Source: Burkholderia sp. WSM2232
GTDB lineage: Bacteria > Pseudomonadota > Gammaproteobacteria > Burkholderiales > Burkholderiaceae
Direction of reading: 5' to 3'
DNA: 64,000 bases
NCBI RefSeq assembly: GCF_000472545.1
Contig: NZ_AWZV01000003.1
Span: forward strand, 340,933-404,932
A model generated the notes under the pieces. The model did not search any database. It was not told the origin of the DNA and was given only the letters and a program-made list of their open reading frames with translations. Position numbers and translations under genes: made by a program. This document shows positions 55,330-64,000 of this stretch, in pieces. Position 1 is the stretch's first letter; each line of letters opens with the position of its first letter.

Positions 55330-56034
55330 TCACCAGCCGAGCGAAGCAAACAGCGCCGGCACCTGATCCAGTGTAGAGAGTGTCGCATCGGGCGTGTAAT
55401 CGTGCAGTAGCTTGCGGCCCGTTGCACGGTCGATCCATACGCAGCGAAAACCGACGTCGCGCGCGGCCGCATGGTCGAGATGCGGACTCGCGCAAATATG
55501 CACGACCTCGTCGCGCGTCAAGCTCAACTGAGCGTGCGCGTAATCGAATAGCCTCCGGTTCGGCTTATACGCACCCGCCTGTTGAGCGGTAATTACGCGG
55601 TCGATCAAACCGCCCAGTTGCGCGACGTTGCCCGCAATGATGTCGTCGTCGGTATTCGACACAATGCACAGCCGATAGCCATCGTGCTTGAGTCGCCGCA
55701 ATGTGTCGACAACTTCCGGAAACGGCGGCATCGCCGAAATGCGGTCCGTCAGAGTGCGAATGTCCTGTGCATCGCCGGGCAAGCCGAGTTCGGCGAGTGC
55801 AAGGCTTAGCGCGGTGGCGGCCACTTCGCGAAACGAGCGGTGCGGCGCGGTCTGCTCGAGCGCATGTTCGTGCCGGTCGTATACGGCGATCAGTTTGGCT
55901 GAATCCACCTGATCCGCACCCTTGGTCTGAAGAATGTCGCGTACCGCAGCCTGCAGGCCTTCATCCCATTGGATCAAGGTGCCGTAACAGTCGAACGTAA
56001 GCCAGTGCGGGCGTGCGGTGTTAGCCAGTGACAT
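55330..56034 (-). CDS. HAD-family haloacid dehalogenase type II
   Basis: 234 aa from ATG 56034. HAD motifs: LTFDCYGTLIQWD (nucleophile Asp), LCIVSNTDDDIIAG (motif II Ser), YKPNRRLFDYA (motif III Lys) and the late motif ICASPHLDHAAARDVGFRCV with Asp. This matches type II L-2-haloacid dehalogenases, which hydrolyse 2-haloacids to 2-hydroxy acids; a generic phosphatase cannot be excluded. It is upstream of the aldolase gene and divergent from LysR. Confidence 0.82.
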   Translation of the reverse strand: MSLANTARPHWLTFDCYGTLIQWDEGLQAAVRDILQTKGADQVDSAKLIAVYDRHEHALEQTAPHRSFREVAATALSLALAELGLPGDAQDIRTLTDRISAMPPFPEVVDTLRRLKHDGYRLCIVSNTDDDIIAGNVAQLGGLIDRVITAQQAGAYKPNRRLFDYAHAQLSLTRDEVVHICASPHLDHAAARDVGFRCVWIDRATGRKLLHDYTPDATLSTLDQVPALFASLGW

Positions 56035-56158
56035 GGAGTGTGCTCCAGAAATGAGTCGATCTGTGAATGGCCTCAAGGTTAAGTGCATTGACGGTTATTG
56101 GAAAATTAAATTAATCTCTCGACATCAGTTGCATTGCAAATAACCAAGCGAGCTCACC

Positions 56159-57010
56159 ATGCTTGATCTCGACCTGCTGAATACGCTCATTTGCGTGGTG
56201 GACGAAGGCAGCTTCACGCGGGCGGGCGAGCGCGTGCATCGCACGCAATCCACTGTGAGCCAACAGGTTCGGCGCCTGGAAGAACTGGTCGGCCGTACAT
56301 TGCTGCTGCGGGACCGCACGGGCAATCAGGTGACGGCAACCGAGCATGGCGAACTGCTTGCGCAATACGCGCGGCGCCTGCTTGCACTGGCGCAGGAGGC
56401 GCAGGACGCGCTCACGAGCGATGTGGCGGTCACGCCGCTGCGCATAGGGGTGCCGGAAGATTTCGACGCGCGCCGCATGTCGGCCATACTGTCCGGCTTC
56501 GTCAAAACGAAGCCGGGCGTCAGGCTCGAAACTGTGGCCGGCATGAGTGCAGACCTGCAACGCAGACTGTCCAGTGGTGAGATAGAAATCGCGCTGGTCA
56601 AGCGCGAGCCGGCAAGCGGCGAATGTCTTGCAGCGTGGCCGGAGTCGCTCGTATGGGTGCAGGGGGCCAACGCTTTCGCGCCGGAACCGTCTTCCGACGA
56701 ACCCATTCCACTCGCGCTGTTTCCGCAAGGCTGCGTGTACAGACAGCGCGCGATTCGCGGTCTCGACAAGGCGCATCGGCGTTGGCGCGTGGCATTCGGA
56801 AGCCACAGCCTGACAGGCATTCAGGCAGCGGTTTCTTCGGGCTTGGGCATTTCGGTTCTGCCCACTACAGCAGTGCTCCCCGAGCATCGGTTATGCAATG
56901 GCTTTCCGCCTTTGCCGCCGACAGAGCTTGCGCTCGTCAGCTCCGGCGGTGTGCTCAATGCGCATCAGCGCGCGCTGGTCGACTTTCTTCTGGAGGAAAT
57001 GAGCGCATAG
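56159..57010 (+). CDS. LysR-family transcriptional regulator
   Basis: 283 aa. Complete N-terminal HTH (LDLDLLNTLICVVDEGSFTR, AGERVHRTQSTVSQQVRRLE) and a shortened inducer domain (LRIGVPEDFDARRMSAILSG to FLLEEMS). Start ATG 56159 agrees with the family. It diverges from the dehalogenase/aldolase pair (125 bp between starts) and probably controls them. Confidence 0.9.
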   Translation: MLDLDLLNTLICVVDEGSFTRAGERVHRTQSTVSQQVRRLEELVGRTLLLRDRTGNQVTATEHGELLAQYARRLLALAQEAQDALTSDVAVTPLRIGVPEDFDARRMSAILSGFVKTKPGVRLETVAGMSADLQRRLSSGEIEIALVKREPASGECLAAWPESLVWVQGANAFAPEPSSDEPIPLALFPQGCVYRQRAIRGLDKAHRRWRVAFGSHSLTGIQAAVSSGLGISVLPTTAVLPEHRLCNGFPPLPPTELALVSSGGVLNAHQRALVDFLLEEMSA

Positions 57011-57013
57011 AGG

Positions 57014-57047
57014 GGCCGGCGAAACGACGCGCCGGCCGCGCGCTTTT
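57014..57047. terminator. GC hairpin between convergent genes
   Basis: GGCCGGCG (57014-57021) pairs with CGCCGGCC (57030-57037), loop 8, then GCGCGCTTTT on the plus side. Follows the LysR stop and precedes the monooxygenase stop. Confidence 0.6.
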
Positions 57048-57051
57048 CTGG

Positions 57052-58854
57052 TTATGAGAGGTGGTGCACCTGCTGCAATCCATAGACCGGTGTCGGAATG
57101 CTTTCCATGCGAGCCTTCAGTTGCAAGGACAGATACTGCGAGTAATGGCGCGACTGGTGCAGATTGCCGCCATGAAACCACAGCGCCTGCTGTTGAGTGG
57201 GCTTCCACATGTTGCGCTGTTCGCCCTCCCATGGCCCAGGGTCTTTGGTCGTGTTCGAGCCGAGCCCCCACACTTTGCCGACCTTGTCGGCGACCTCGCG
57301 CGAAATGAGGTCCGCGGCCCAGCCGTTCATCGAACCATAGCCCGTTGCGTACACAATGAGATCCGCCTCGAGTTCGCTACCGTCGCTGAGCAATACCGAA
57401 TGTTCTTTCAATTCGACCACATCCACGCCGCTTTTCAGCTTGATCTTGCCGTCGGCGACGAGTTCTGATGCGCCGACGTCGATGTAATAGCCGGAGCCGC
57501 GCCGCAGATACTTCATGAAGAGGCCGGAGTCGTCGTCGCCGAAGTCGAGCATGAAGCCGCTCTTTTCAAGCCGCGCATAGAATTGCGCGTCGCGTTCGCG
57601 AATCGCGTTGAAGACCGGAATCTGGAACTGGTGAAGAATCGCATACGGAATCGACGCGAAGGTCAGATCCGCCCTGGCGGTGGTCATGCCCGCGGCCACC
57701 GCGCGCTCCGAATAAAGATCGCCGAGTGCCAAGTCCATCAGCGAATCGGACTTCACGATGTGCGTGGACGAGCGCTGCACCATCGTCACGTCGACGCCTG
57801 CTTCCCAAAGCGCTGCGCAGATGTCGTGCGCCGAATTGTTCGCGCCGATCACCACGACCTTCTGGCCGTGATACGCGTCCGGCCCCGGATGCTGCGACGA
57901 ATGATGCTGCTCGCCCTTGAATACATCCATGCCCTTGAAGCTCGGAATATTCGGCTTGCCGGACATGCCGGTGGCAAGCACGAGCTGTTTCGGGCGTAAC
58001 GTGACGGGTTGTCCGCTACGCTCCATTTCGACGATCCATTCGCCTTTCGCTTCGTCGTAGCGCGCCGATTTGCAGACTGTCGACCCCCAGTAGTTCAGCT
58101 CCATCACCTTGGTGTACATCTCCAGCCAGTCGCCTATCTTGTCCTTCGGCGTGAAGACCGGCCAGTTGTCGGGAAAGGGCAGGTAAGGCATATGGTCGTA
58201 CCACACCGGATCGTGCAGGCAGAGCGTCTTGTAGCGCTTGCGCCATGCATCGCCGGGCCTTTCGTTCTTGTCGACGATGATGGTCGGCACACCCAACTGG
58301 CGCAACCGCGCACCAAGTCCAATACCGCCCTGGCCGCCCCCGACAATCAGGCAATACGGCTGTTCGGAACTGCCGAGTGCGTCCAGTTCCGCCTCACGCC
58401 GTTCTTTCCAGCTGGTGCGGTCGCGGCGCGCGCCGTGTTCGGCGCCCATCGGCCGGCGCGGCCCCTTGGGCTCTTCATGACCTTTGAGCTCCGCCATCGC
58501 GGTGAGCAGCGTCCAGATGCGGCCCTCCTTCAGGCGGATGAAGCCGGTGCCGCGTGCGACACCCGTTTCGAACGTGATCCAGCCTTGAGTGATGCCGTCC
58601 GCTTGCGTTGCCGGTTCGTTATCGGCAAGCCGTAGTCGGGACGGCTTGATTGCGGCCAACTGCGCGTCGAGCATCGCGGCGATCTGCTCGCGACCTTCGA
58701 GCGTCTTGATGTTCCAGGTGAACGCGACCAGATCGCGCCAGTAACAATCGGGCTGGAACAGCGCGACGGCAGCCTGCGTATCGCCGCGTTTCAGCGCGGC
58801 TTCGAGGCTCTCCAGTACATTGGATATCGCTTGATTTGCAGTGTTTTCAGACAT
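57052..58854 (-). CDS. Flavin-containing monooxygenase with NTF2-like N-terminus
   Basis: 600 aa. Residues ~1-130 form an NTF2/SnoaL-type fold (LKRGDTQAAVALFQPDCYWR, then GVARGTGFIRLKEGRIWTLL). Residues ~165-600 are a flavin monooxygenase with FAD site YCLIVGGGQGGIGLGARLRQ (~171-178), NADPH site KVVVIGANNSAHDICAALWE, and LIVYATGYGSMNGWA near the C-terminus. Such fusion proteins act on ketones or amines. It sits 84 bp downstream of an AcoR-like regulator on the same strand, in line with monooxygenases being induced by such regulators. Confidence 0.88.
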   Translation of the reverse strand: MSENTANQAISNVLESLEAALKRGDTQAAVALFQPDCYWRDLVAFTWNIKTLEGREQIAAMLDAQLAAIKPSRLRLADNEPATQADGITQGWITFETGVARGTGFIRLKEGRIWTLLTAMAELKGHEEPKGPRRPMGAEHGARRDRTSWKERREAELDALGSSEQPYCLIVGGGQGGIGLGARLRQLGVPTIIVDKNERPGDAWRKRYKTLCLHDPVWYDHMPYLPFPDNWPVFTPKDKIGDWLEMYTKVMELNYWGSTVCKSARYDEAKGEWIVEMERSGQPVTLRPKQLVLATGMSGKPNIPSFKGMDVFKGEQHHSSQHPGPDAYHGQKVVVIGANNSAHDICAALWEAGVDVTMVQRSSTHIVKSDSLMDLALGDLYSERAVAAGMTTARADLTFASIPYAILHQFQIPVFNAIRERDAQFYARLEKSGFMLDFGDDDSGLFMKYLRRGSGYYIDVGASELVADGKIKLKSGVDVVELKEHSVLLSDGSELEADLIVYATGYGSMNGWAADLISREVADKVGKVWGLGSNTTKDPGPWEGEQRNMWKPTQQQALWFHGGNLHQSRHYSQYLSLQLKARMESIPTPVYGLQQVHHLS

Positions 58855-58938
58855 GGTTGCTCCTCCATACGAAACGGATAGTCAAACTTCAGTGAAAAAC
58901 GCGGGTTCTGTGCCCGCTAGGGAGTCTGTGCAGCGTCG

Positions 58939-60123
58939 CTAGCACTTGTGTGGCGGCACAATGCGCAACTTCGCAATGCGCCTGTATAACGTTGCGCGTG
59001 ACATGCCGAGCGCCTGCGCGGCCACGTCGGTCCGCCATTTGGCCTCGTTCAACGCGCCCACGATGCGGCTTCGTTCGAGCGCGTCGGCGTCTGAAACCAC
59101 GGCTGCGTTGCGCGGCCCGTCACCCTCGCGGCTCATGCTCGTGCTCACGCTTTTGCTCGCGTCGCGTGGCACGGCGCCGCTGCGTCTCGAGAGGCGCGCC
59201 GCAGACGGTGCACGCACTCGCGCAAAGAGCGGCGAGCCGGTCTCGTTCAGTCTGAGCGAAACAAGGCCGCGGTTTGCCTTGGCATCGAACAGACGCTCGG
59301 GCGGAACGTCGAAGAGTTCAGACACGTGACGCGGCAGTCGCTTGAGCGCAGGTATGCATTCGCGTGCGCGCCGGTTGGCTGCAATGGCGTGGCCGCGCGG
59401 GTCGATGGCGATCAGGATCTCCGGCTGCGCCTCGACATAATGTCGGTTGCGATGCGCGAGCAGAACCCAGCAATCGGCTGCGGCCGTGAGGAAGTAAGCG
59501 TCTTCTATCAGCAGTGCGCTTTGCCGCACGATGTGGTTGACGAGCCGCTGGCTTTCCCGGTCATCGGGCGAACGTACGGCCGATGCGTCGAGCACGCCGA
59601 GCAATTCGCCATGCAAGCCGAAAATAGGGGACGCGCTGCAGGTGAGCGTAGTGAAGGCCGCGCGAAAATGATCGCTGCGGTGGACGGTAATGGGTTCCCC
59701 GTCGAGCAATACGGTTGCGACGCCACAGGTGCCTTCCTCGCTTTCCGACCAGCATGAGCCGAGATAGAGTCCGGCGCGCTTGAAGTCATGGCGGCGGTCC
59801 TTGTCCACCCGGTAGTCGATTGTCACGCCTTGTGCGTCGGTCAGCATCACGCAATAGTCCGCTTCGCGAACCATCTCGTGCAGGCGTGACAGACATTGGC
59901 CGGACGCGCGCAAAAACGACTCTTCGCGGTGCTGCACGTCGCGCAATTCGGGAACCGTGAGAATGCGCGGGCCGGCGGTCGCACCGGGGTCCAGATGATA
60001 TTGCTCGAGCGAGCGCTTATACGACGAGGCGAGGCGTTTGCCGTCGGCGCCCGGACGCCGCGTCCGTCCTTCTATGACGTTGCATATGCGATCGATATGT
60101 CTCGTGGACGGAACGTAGGGCAT
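58939..60123 (-). CDS. AcoR-like GAF-Fis regulator without AAA+ domain
   Basis: 394 aa from ATG 60123, preceded by GGAGG six bases away. N-terminal AcoR-type part (SSYKRSLEQYHLDPGATAGP, SFLRASGQCLSRLHEMVREA), a GAF domain (ADYCVMLTDAQGVTIDYRVD to VLDASAVRSPDD), a region near 260-300 resembling a PAS. The C-terminus is a Fis-type HTH (DALERSRIVGALNEAKWRTD, VAAQALGMSRATLYRRIAKL). The AAA+ ATPase that normally lies between, with GAFTGA and Walker A, is absent: only ~60 low-complexity residues are there. So it probably does not activate sigma-54 polymerase. Confidence 0.85.
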   Translation of the reverse strand: MPYVPSTRHIDRICNVIEGRTRRPGADGKRLASSYKRSLEQYHLDPGATAGPRILTVPELRDVQHREESFLRASGQCLSRLHEMVREADYCVMLTDAQGVTIDYRVDKDRRHDFKRAGLYLGSCWSESEEGTCGVATVLLDGEPITVHRSDHFRAAFTTLTCSASPIFGLHGELLGVLDASAVRSPDDRESQRLVNHIVRQSALLIEDAYFLTAAADCWVLLAHRNRHYVEAQPEILIAIDPRGHAIAANRRARECIPALKRLPRHVSELFDVPPERLFDAKANRGLVSLRLNETGSPLFARVRAPSAARLSRRSGAVPRDASKSVSTSMSREGDGPRNAAVVSDADALERSRIVGALNEAKWRTDVAAQALGMSRATLYRRIAKLRIVPPHKC

Positions 60124-60204
60124 GACGAGCCTCCGGGCGAACTGAGCGCGACTGGGTGCCGGAGACATTCTGCGCTACGCAGCACCGTCTGTCTCCGAAG
60201 CCTG

Positions 60205-60221
60205 AAACGTACGGTACGTTT
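60205..60221. promoter_or_regulatory. Palindrome upstream of the AcoR-like gene
   Basis: AAACGTACGGTACGTTT: 8-bp arms around one base, about 82 bp upstream of the regulator start on the minus strand. Candidate autoregulatory operator. Confidence 0.5.
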
Positions 60222-60333
60222 GTAGCATGCAAGGATCGGGAGATCACACTGCAGTGCACCATGGTCGCCGCTGAGAATTTTTTCTCACGCGCGAAGCGGT
60301 GGCCGCAAGTGCCGGACGGGCTCGCTGCCAGCG

Positions 60334-60362
60334 AAAAAAAACCGGCGCACGGGCGCCGGTTC
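60334..60362 (-). terminator. Rho-independent terminator of the chemoreceptor gene
   Basis: On the minus strand AACCGGCGCCCGTGCGCCGG is followed by a run of eight T. Strong GC stem plus T-tract, 18 bp downstream of the chemoreceptor stop. Textbook structure. Confidence 0.88.
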
Positions 60363-60379
60363 TGACCGGAAGGTATGGC

Positions 60380-62149
60380 CTAGAAGGTCTCCCAACTGCT
60401 CGCGCCGGCGTCCTGCAGTTCGCGTTCCTTGCCGCGCGGCTGCGGTGCGGCCGGCCGCAATGGCGGTGCGCTCGCGGCCATCGGCTTCGATTTCGCCGTC
60501 AACGGGACGGTTCTTTTCTGCGTCGCGGCGGCGGAAAGCGGCTTGGCCTGCGCGCTGCGCGCGACGCCTGGCACAGCCTGAGCGCCTGCGGCGACCGTGA
60601 AAACGGACACTGCGGAGCGCAGACTTTCGGCCTGATCCGCCATGGCCTGCGCGGCGGCGGTCGCCTGCTCGACGAGCGCCGCGTTTTGCTGGGTGACTTC
60701 GTCCATCTGCGTGACGGCCACGTTCACCTGCTCGATTCCCCTCGTTTGCTCGGACGATGCGGAAGCGATCTCGCCCATGATGTCGGTCACCTGTTGCACC
60801 GAGCGCACGACCTCGCTCATCGTCTTCCCGGCGTTTTCGACGAGCTGAGAGCCGCTTGTCACATGCGACACCGACGCTTCTATCAGGTCCTTGATTTCCT
60901 TTGCCGCCGTCGCGCTGCGCTGCGCGAGCGTGCGCACTTCGCCGGCCACTACTGCAAAGCCCCGGCCTTCTTCACCTGCGCGAGCGGCTTCCACTGCGGC
61001 GTTGAGTGCGAGAATATTGGTCTGGAAAGCAATTCCTTCGATCACCGAAATGATTTCCGTGACTTTGCTCGAGCTCGACGAGATGTCGCGCATCGTTACC
61101 ACAACCTGCTCGACCACTTCGCCGCCCGTTGCGGCTGTCGAGGAAGCCGCTGCTGCGAGCGTGCTGCCCTGGCGCGCGTTGTCGGTGTTGTTGCGCACGG
61201 TGGAAGTCAACTCTTCCATGCTGGCCGCGGTTTGCTGCAGCGACGCGGCCTGCTCCTCGGTGCGTTGCGAGAGATCCTGATTGCCTTGCGCGATCTCGCC
61301 TGCGGCCACCGAGATGGATTCCGCCGAGGTCTTGATGCCCGACACGATCGCCGTGAGCTTCTCGCGCATCGTTTCCAGCGAGGCCATCAAACTGGTCCGG
61401 TCGCCTGGCGCGACATGCACGCGGACGGTGAGGTTGCCTTGTGCAATCTGTGCAGCCATTTCCTGCGCGGCGCGCGGCTCGCCGCCCAACTGCCGCAGAA
61501 TGCTGCGCGAGATCAGCGCGGCGGTTGCAATGCCCAGCAGGACCGCAATTGCCGCGATCACCGCGACCATGTTGCGTACCGTCGAATAGGTCGCAGCAGC
61601 GCTCTTCTGCGCCTCCTTGTTCAACTCGTCTTCGAAGCCGGCCAGTTCGGTCGCGCGGGCGAGCCATACTCGCTGCGGCGGACGCGCATTCTGCAGTACC
61701 TCCTGGGTTGCGAGCGCCGTGTTCTGAGCCAGTGCGAGCTCGATTGCTTTGCGCAACGGCGGCATTGTCGCCGCTTCGTCCTGCCTGATCTGGTCGATCA
61801 GCGAGCGCTCTCTCGCGGTGGTGCTGGGCTCTTCGGTGAACAGCCGCGTGAGTTGCTGGTACGCGTCCGCATAGATCTGGTCCTGCTTCTTCATGCGTTC
61901 CGCTTCTTCTGCGACGTCGCGTGGATCGGTGATCAACGCGAGGTTGCGGATGGCAATCGCGCGGTCCTGGATCGACGCGCGCAATACGTTCGCCAGACGC
62001 GTTTCCTCGTTATTCACGCGGGCAATGCCGTCGAGACTTTTGTCCAGTTGCGACAGGCCGAACAACGCGATGGCGGCCAGCATGAGCATGAGCGCCGTCA
62101 ACAGTCCGAACCCTGCCTGCAAGCGGGTCGATACCTTCATGTTTTCCAT
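60380..62149 (-). CDS. Methyl-accepting chemotaxis protein with CheR-binding tail
   Basis: 589 aa from ATG 62149 (GGAAC upstream). TM1 ~12-34, a four-helix periplasmic sensor (~35-190, [20 protein letters not shown]), TM2 ~192-212, HAMP ([20 protein letters not shown]), then the signalling domain with hairpin tip [20 protein letters not shown]. The C-terminal tail after ~525 is Ala/Pro/Lys-rich and ends SWETF, a match to the NWETF pentapeptide that binds CheR/CheB. This receptor can therefore be methylated directly. Ligand unknown. Longer upstream readings lack a credible start. Confidence 0.93.
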   Translation of the reverse strand: MENMKVSTRLQAGFGLLTALMLMLAAIALFGLSQLDKSLDGIARVNNEETRLANVLRASIQDRAIAIRNLALITDPRDVAEEAERMKKQDQIYADAYQQLTRLFTEEPSTTARERSLIDQIRQDEAATMPPLRKAIELALAQNTALATQEVLQNARPPQRVWLARATELAGFEDELNKEAQKSAAATYSTVRNMVAVIAAIAVLLGIATAALISRSILRQLGGEPRAAQEMAAQIAQGNLTVRVHVAPGDRTSLMASLETMREKLTAIVSGIKTSAESISVAAGEIAQGNQDLSQRTEEQAASLQQTAASMEELTSTVRNNTDNARQGSTLAAAASSTAATGGEVVEQVVVTMRDISSSSSKVTEIISVIEGIAFQTNILALNAAVEAARAGEEGRGFAVVAGEVRTLAQRSATAAKEIKDLIEASVSHVTSGSQLVENAGKTMSEVVRSVQQVTDIMGEIASASSEQTRGIEQVNVAVTQMDEVTQQNAALVEQATAAAQAMADQAESLRSAVSVFTVAAGAQAVPGVARSAQAKPLSAAATQKRTVPLTAKSKPMAASAPPLRPAAPQPRGKERELQDAGASSWETF

Positions 62150-62231
62150 TTCAGTTCCGTATCCAGAAAAGGCGTACATCTGGTTTACGTCTGTCTGTTG
62201 GAATACTGAAGGGTGTTTGTAATTGAGCGCC

Positions 62232-62942
62232 CTAGGTTGTGGGGCACAGTGCCGGGCTTTGCGCCGGCGCAAGGCGCCGCGCTTGCGCCTTCGCCTCGGC
62301 GTCGAGAGTGCGAATTGCCTCGGCAAGATTTGCCGAAATTTGCTGAAGCGCCTGGCGGTGCCCGGCGACCAGCGCGTTGTTGCCCGCGCTCACCGGTTCG
62401 CTGACGACGCTGCGGCAGGTCACCACCGTCTGGCTGGCCAAGGCGCGCACGCTCCAGACCGCATCGATCAGCGCATGCGAGCCCGGCCAGGATTCGAAGC
62501 GCTGCACGTTCACGGTGACGCGATAGACCGGCACACCGGCGGGGCGCGGCGAACGCGCGACGTCGAACGTGTCGAGACGCTGCGCGAGTTCCTGCGAGAG
62601 CGCCTGACGGATTTCGTCGGCGGGCAGCGAGGCCCAACGCGTTTGCTCCAGTACGTTGACGCGATTTGCGCCGGTGTGCACGACAAAGGCCGTTCTGGCG
62701 ATTTGCGCGGGGACGTCGACAGCAGCCACGTCGATCAGCAGCGCAGGCGGTGCAGTGCCGCGGCTCTTGCTGAGCGGCATCCCGCCAGCCAGCGTGTAGA
62801 AACCGCTCGGCGGCGAAGAGCATGCGCTAAGCCCGGCCACGCCTGCCAATCCCGGCCATGCCGCCCACGCCACGAACGTGGCCAACGCTGCGAGCGAACG
62901 GCGCACACCTGACACCGTCCGGCGGCTTGCATGACGGTTCAT
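62232..62942 (-). CDS. pqiC: PqiC-like transport auxiliary lipoprotein
   Basis: 236 aa, lipoprotein with lipobox LSAC at ~37-40 and GFYTLAGG just after it, the hallmark of the DUF330/ABC-type transport auxiliary family. The beta-rich domain ([40 protein letters not shown]) lies in the periplasm. It joins MCE-protein tunnels to the outer membrane. Its start overlaps the PqiB stop (62939-62942, ATGA). Confidence 0.88.
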   Translation of the reverse strand: MNRHASRRTVSGVRRSLAALATFVAWAAWPGLAGVAGLSACSSPPSGFYTLAGGMPLSKSRGTAPPALLIDVAAVDVPAQIARTAFVVHTGANRVNVLEQTRWASLPADEIRQALSQELAQRLDTFDVARSPRPAGVPVYRVTVNVQRFESWPGSHALIDAVWSVRALASQTVVTCRSVVSEPVSAGNNALVAGHRQALQQISANLAEAIRTLDAEAKAQARRLAPAQSPALCPTT

Positions 62943-64000
62943 GGCTGGTCTCCCGTCTTGCCGCGCACGAGCGATTCCGGATGACGCTCCAGATAATCGG
63001 CCAGTGCATTCAGCGACTGCAGCGTGCGCGTCAGTTCCTGCAATGCCTGATGCATGTCGGACTGCAGCGGCGAATCCTGTTTGAGCGTAGCCTCGGCGGA
63101 ACTGAAGGTTTGCCGCGCCGCCGCCAGCGTGTCGCGCGCCTGCGGCATCACTTCCGTACTGAGTTGCGCGAAGAGCCTGTCGGCATTCTTCAGCGAGTTG
63201 TTCAGGTTTGCGCCGATCTGGTCGAATGGAACTCGCTCCAGCTTTCTTGCAATGTCGGCCACCTGGGTTTGCAATGCGTCGAGCGAGTTGGGGATGGTCG
63301 GCAGCTCGAGCGGGTCGCGCGTGGCGTCGAAACTGACGGGCGCGGCTTTAGGGAAAACGTCGAGCGCGACGTATAGCTGACCCGTCAGCAGATTACCGGT
63401 ACGCAACTGTGCACGCAGACCACGCTCGACGAGATGCCGCAGCAGTTGCTGGCTCTCCGCGGTGCCCAGATCGGGAGCCGGCGCGCCATGAGTGCGGCGC
63501 TTCAGGCGGTCGGGATATAGCTCAACCGTTACGGGCATTGTGAAGCTATGCGTTTGCGGATCGTAGTCGACGCCGATGTCGATTACCTGACCGAGCACGA
63601 TGCCGCGCAAGTCGACGGCGGCGCCCACCGAGAGGCCGCGTAGCGACTGGTTAAACTTCATCACGGCGCGCATGGGCGGGCCGTCCGGTGCGCGCATCGC
63701 GTCGTCTTCGTCGGACGCAAGTCGGAAGCTGGTGTAGTCGGCCGCCTGCGGTCCGCGCTCCTGGCCGGGCGGCGCGCGGAACGACAGGCCGCCCACCAGG
63801 ATGGACGTGACAGATTGCGTGTTGACGACAAAGCCGTTCGAATCGAGCCGCACGTTGACGCCGCTTGCATGCCACCAGCGCGAATTGGTGCCGACATACT
63901 GGTCGTAGGGCGCGGCCACGAACACCTGCATTGTGACGCCCTTGCCGTCCTTGTCGAGCGAGAGGCCGTACACCTGACCCACCTGCACGCGCCGGTAGAA
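62939..64000 (-). CDS. pqiB: PqiB/MlaD-type MCE-domain protein (5' partial)
   Basis: The coding frame runs to the right edge, so the N-terminus lies outside the window; the M at 63988 is internal. Visible: end of one MCE domain (VQVGQVYGLSLDKDGKGVTM, WWHASGVNVRLDSNGFVVNT), a full MCE-like segment (LRGLSVGAAVDLRGIVLGQV to GNLLTGQLYVALDVFP) and a C-terminal helical tail of ~110 residues. It forms a periplasmic tube for lipid movement between membranes. It overlaps pqiC by 4 bp; pqiA would lie upstream. Confidence 0.9.
   Translation of the reverse strand, partial: FYRRVQVGQVYGLSLDKDGKGVTMQVFVAAPYDQYVGTNSRWWHASGVNVRLDSNGFVVNTQSVTSILVGGLSFRAPPGQERGPQAADYTSFRLASDEDDAMRAPDGPPMRAVMKFNQSLRGLSVGAAVDLRGIVLGQVIDIGVDYDPQTHSFTMPVTVELYPDRLKRRTHGAPAPDLGTAESQQLLRHLVERGLRAQLRTGNLLTGQLYVALDVFPKAAPVSFDATRDPLELPTIPNSLDALQTQVADIARKLERVPFDQIGANLNNSLKNADRLFAQLSTEVMPQARDTLAAARQTFSSAEATLKQDSPLQSDMHQALQELTRTLQSLNALADYLERHPESLVRGKTGDQP

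Noticed and set aside
60299..62209. 636-codon open frame on the plus strand opposite the chemoreceptor
   Set aside because: It is the antisense of a strongly conserved gene; its protein is Arg/His/Cys-rich with no domain, as expected for a GC-rich shadow.

Overview
The window reads as chromosome of a high-GC betaproteobacterium of the Burkholderiaceae, most like Paraburkholderia or Caballeronia. Pointers are a phasin gene, a cyoABCD quinol oxidase, Burkholderia-style exopolysaccharide (EPS) genes, a NodT-type efflux operon, PqiB/PqiC lipid-transport genes and many LysR, IclR, LacI, AraC and TetR regulators. These assignments come from reading the sequence; no database search was run. I see no rRNA, tRNA, CRISPR array, prophage or intact insertion sequence.

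Layout. 0-3.5 kb: end of an MFS permease, a PAS-only protein, alanine dehydrogenase, and two tiny envelope genes. 3.5-7.8 kb: an ECF sigma factor, a membrane protein in the anti-sigma position, a Spy-like periplasmic protein, and a DUF1800/DUF1501 pair. 8.2-9.9 kb: an orphan lipoprotein glycoside hydrolase. 9.9-11.1 kb: an apparent deletion scar where the tail of an M20 hydrolase gene is joined to a 5'-truncated LysR gene. 11.2-16.0 kb (minus): IclR, MFS, LigJ, LigK and an NAD-dependent dehydrogenase, the lower half of the gallate/protocatechuate 4,5-cleavage route. 16.2-21.4 kb (plus, divergent): an IlvD/Edd sugar-acid dehydratase, an RraA/LigK-fold protein, an ACS-type MFS transporter and a LacI regulator, probably a sugar-acid pathway. 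The shared promoter region carries striking palindromes. 21.7-25.6 kb: cyoABCD.

25.6-47.9 kb is mostly an envelope-polysaccharide region: a duplicated beta-barrel protein, a second lipoprotein glycoside hydrolase, a TupA-like ATP-grasp enzyme, an AraC regulator, then a Wzc-type kinase/chain-length protein, GT4, a PslG-like hydrolase, GT2, a Wzx-like flippase, GT4, a PAP2 phosphatase, an O-antigen ligase/polymerase, ManC, a WcaJ-type initiating transferase and a sugar-transfer-associated ATP-grasp protein. Together they can prime, assemble, flip and polymerise a mannose-containing polymer. No Wza channel or Wzb phosphatase is seen. The two long AT-richer gaps flanking this block are probably regulatory.

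48-64 kb is accessory: phasin, a SnoaL-like protein, a TetR-controlled ABC drug exporter with its outer-membrane partner, a class II aldolase and a haloacid dehalogenase divergent from LysR, a flavin monooxygenase under an AcoR-like regulator that lacks an AAA+ domain, a chemoreceptor with a CheR-binding tail, and pqiC-pqiB running off the right edge.
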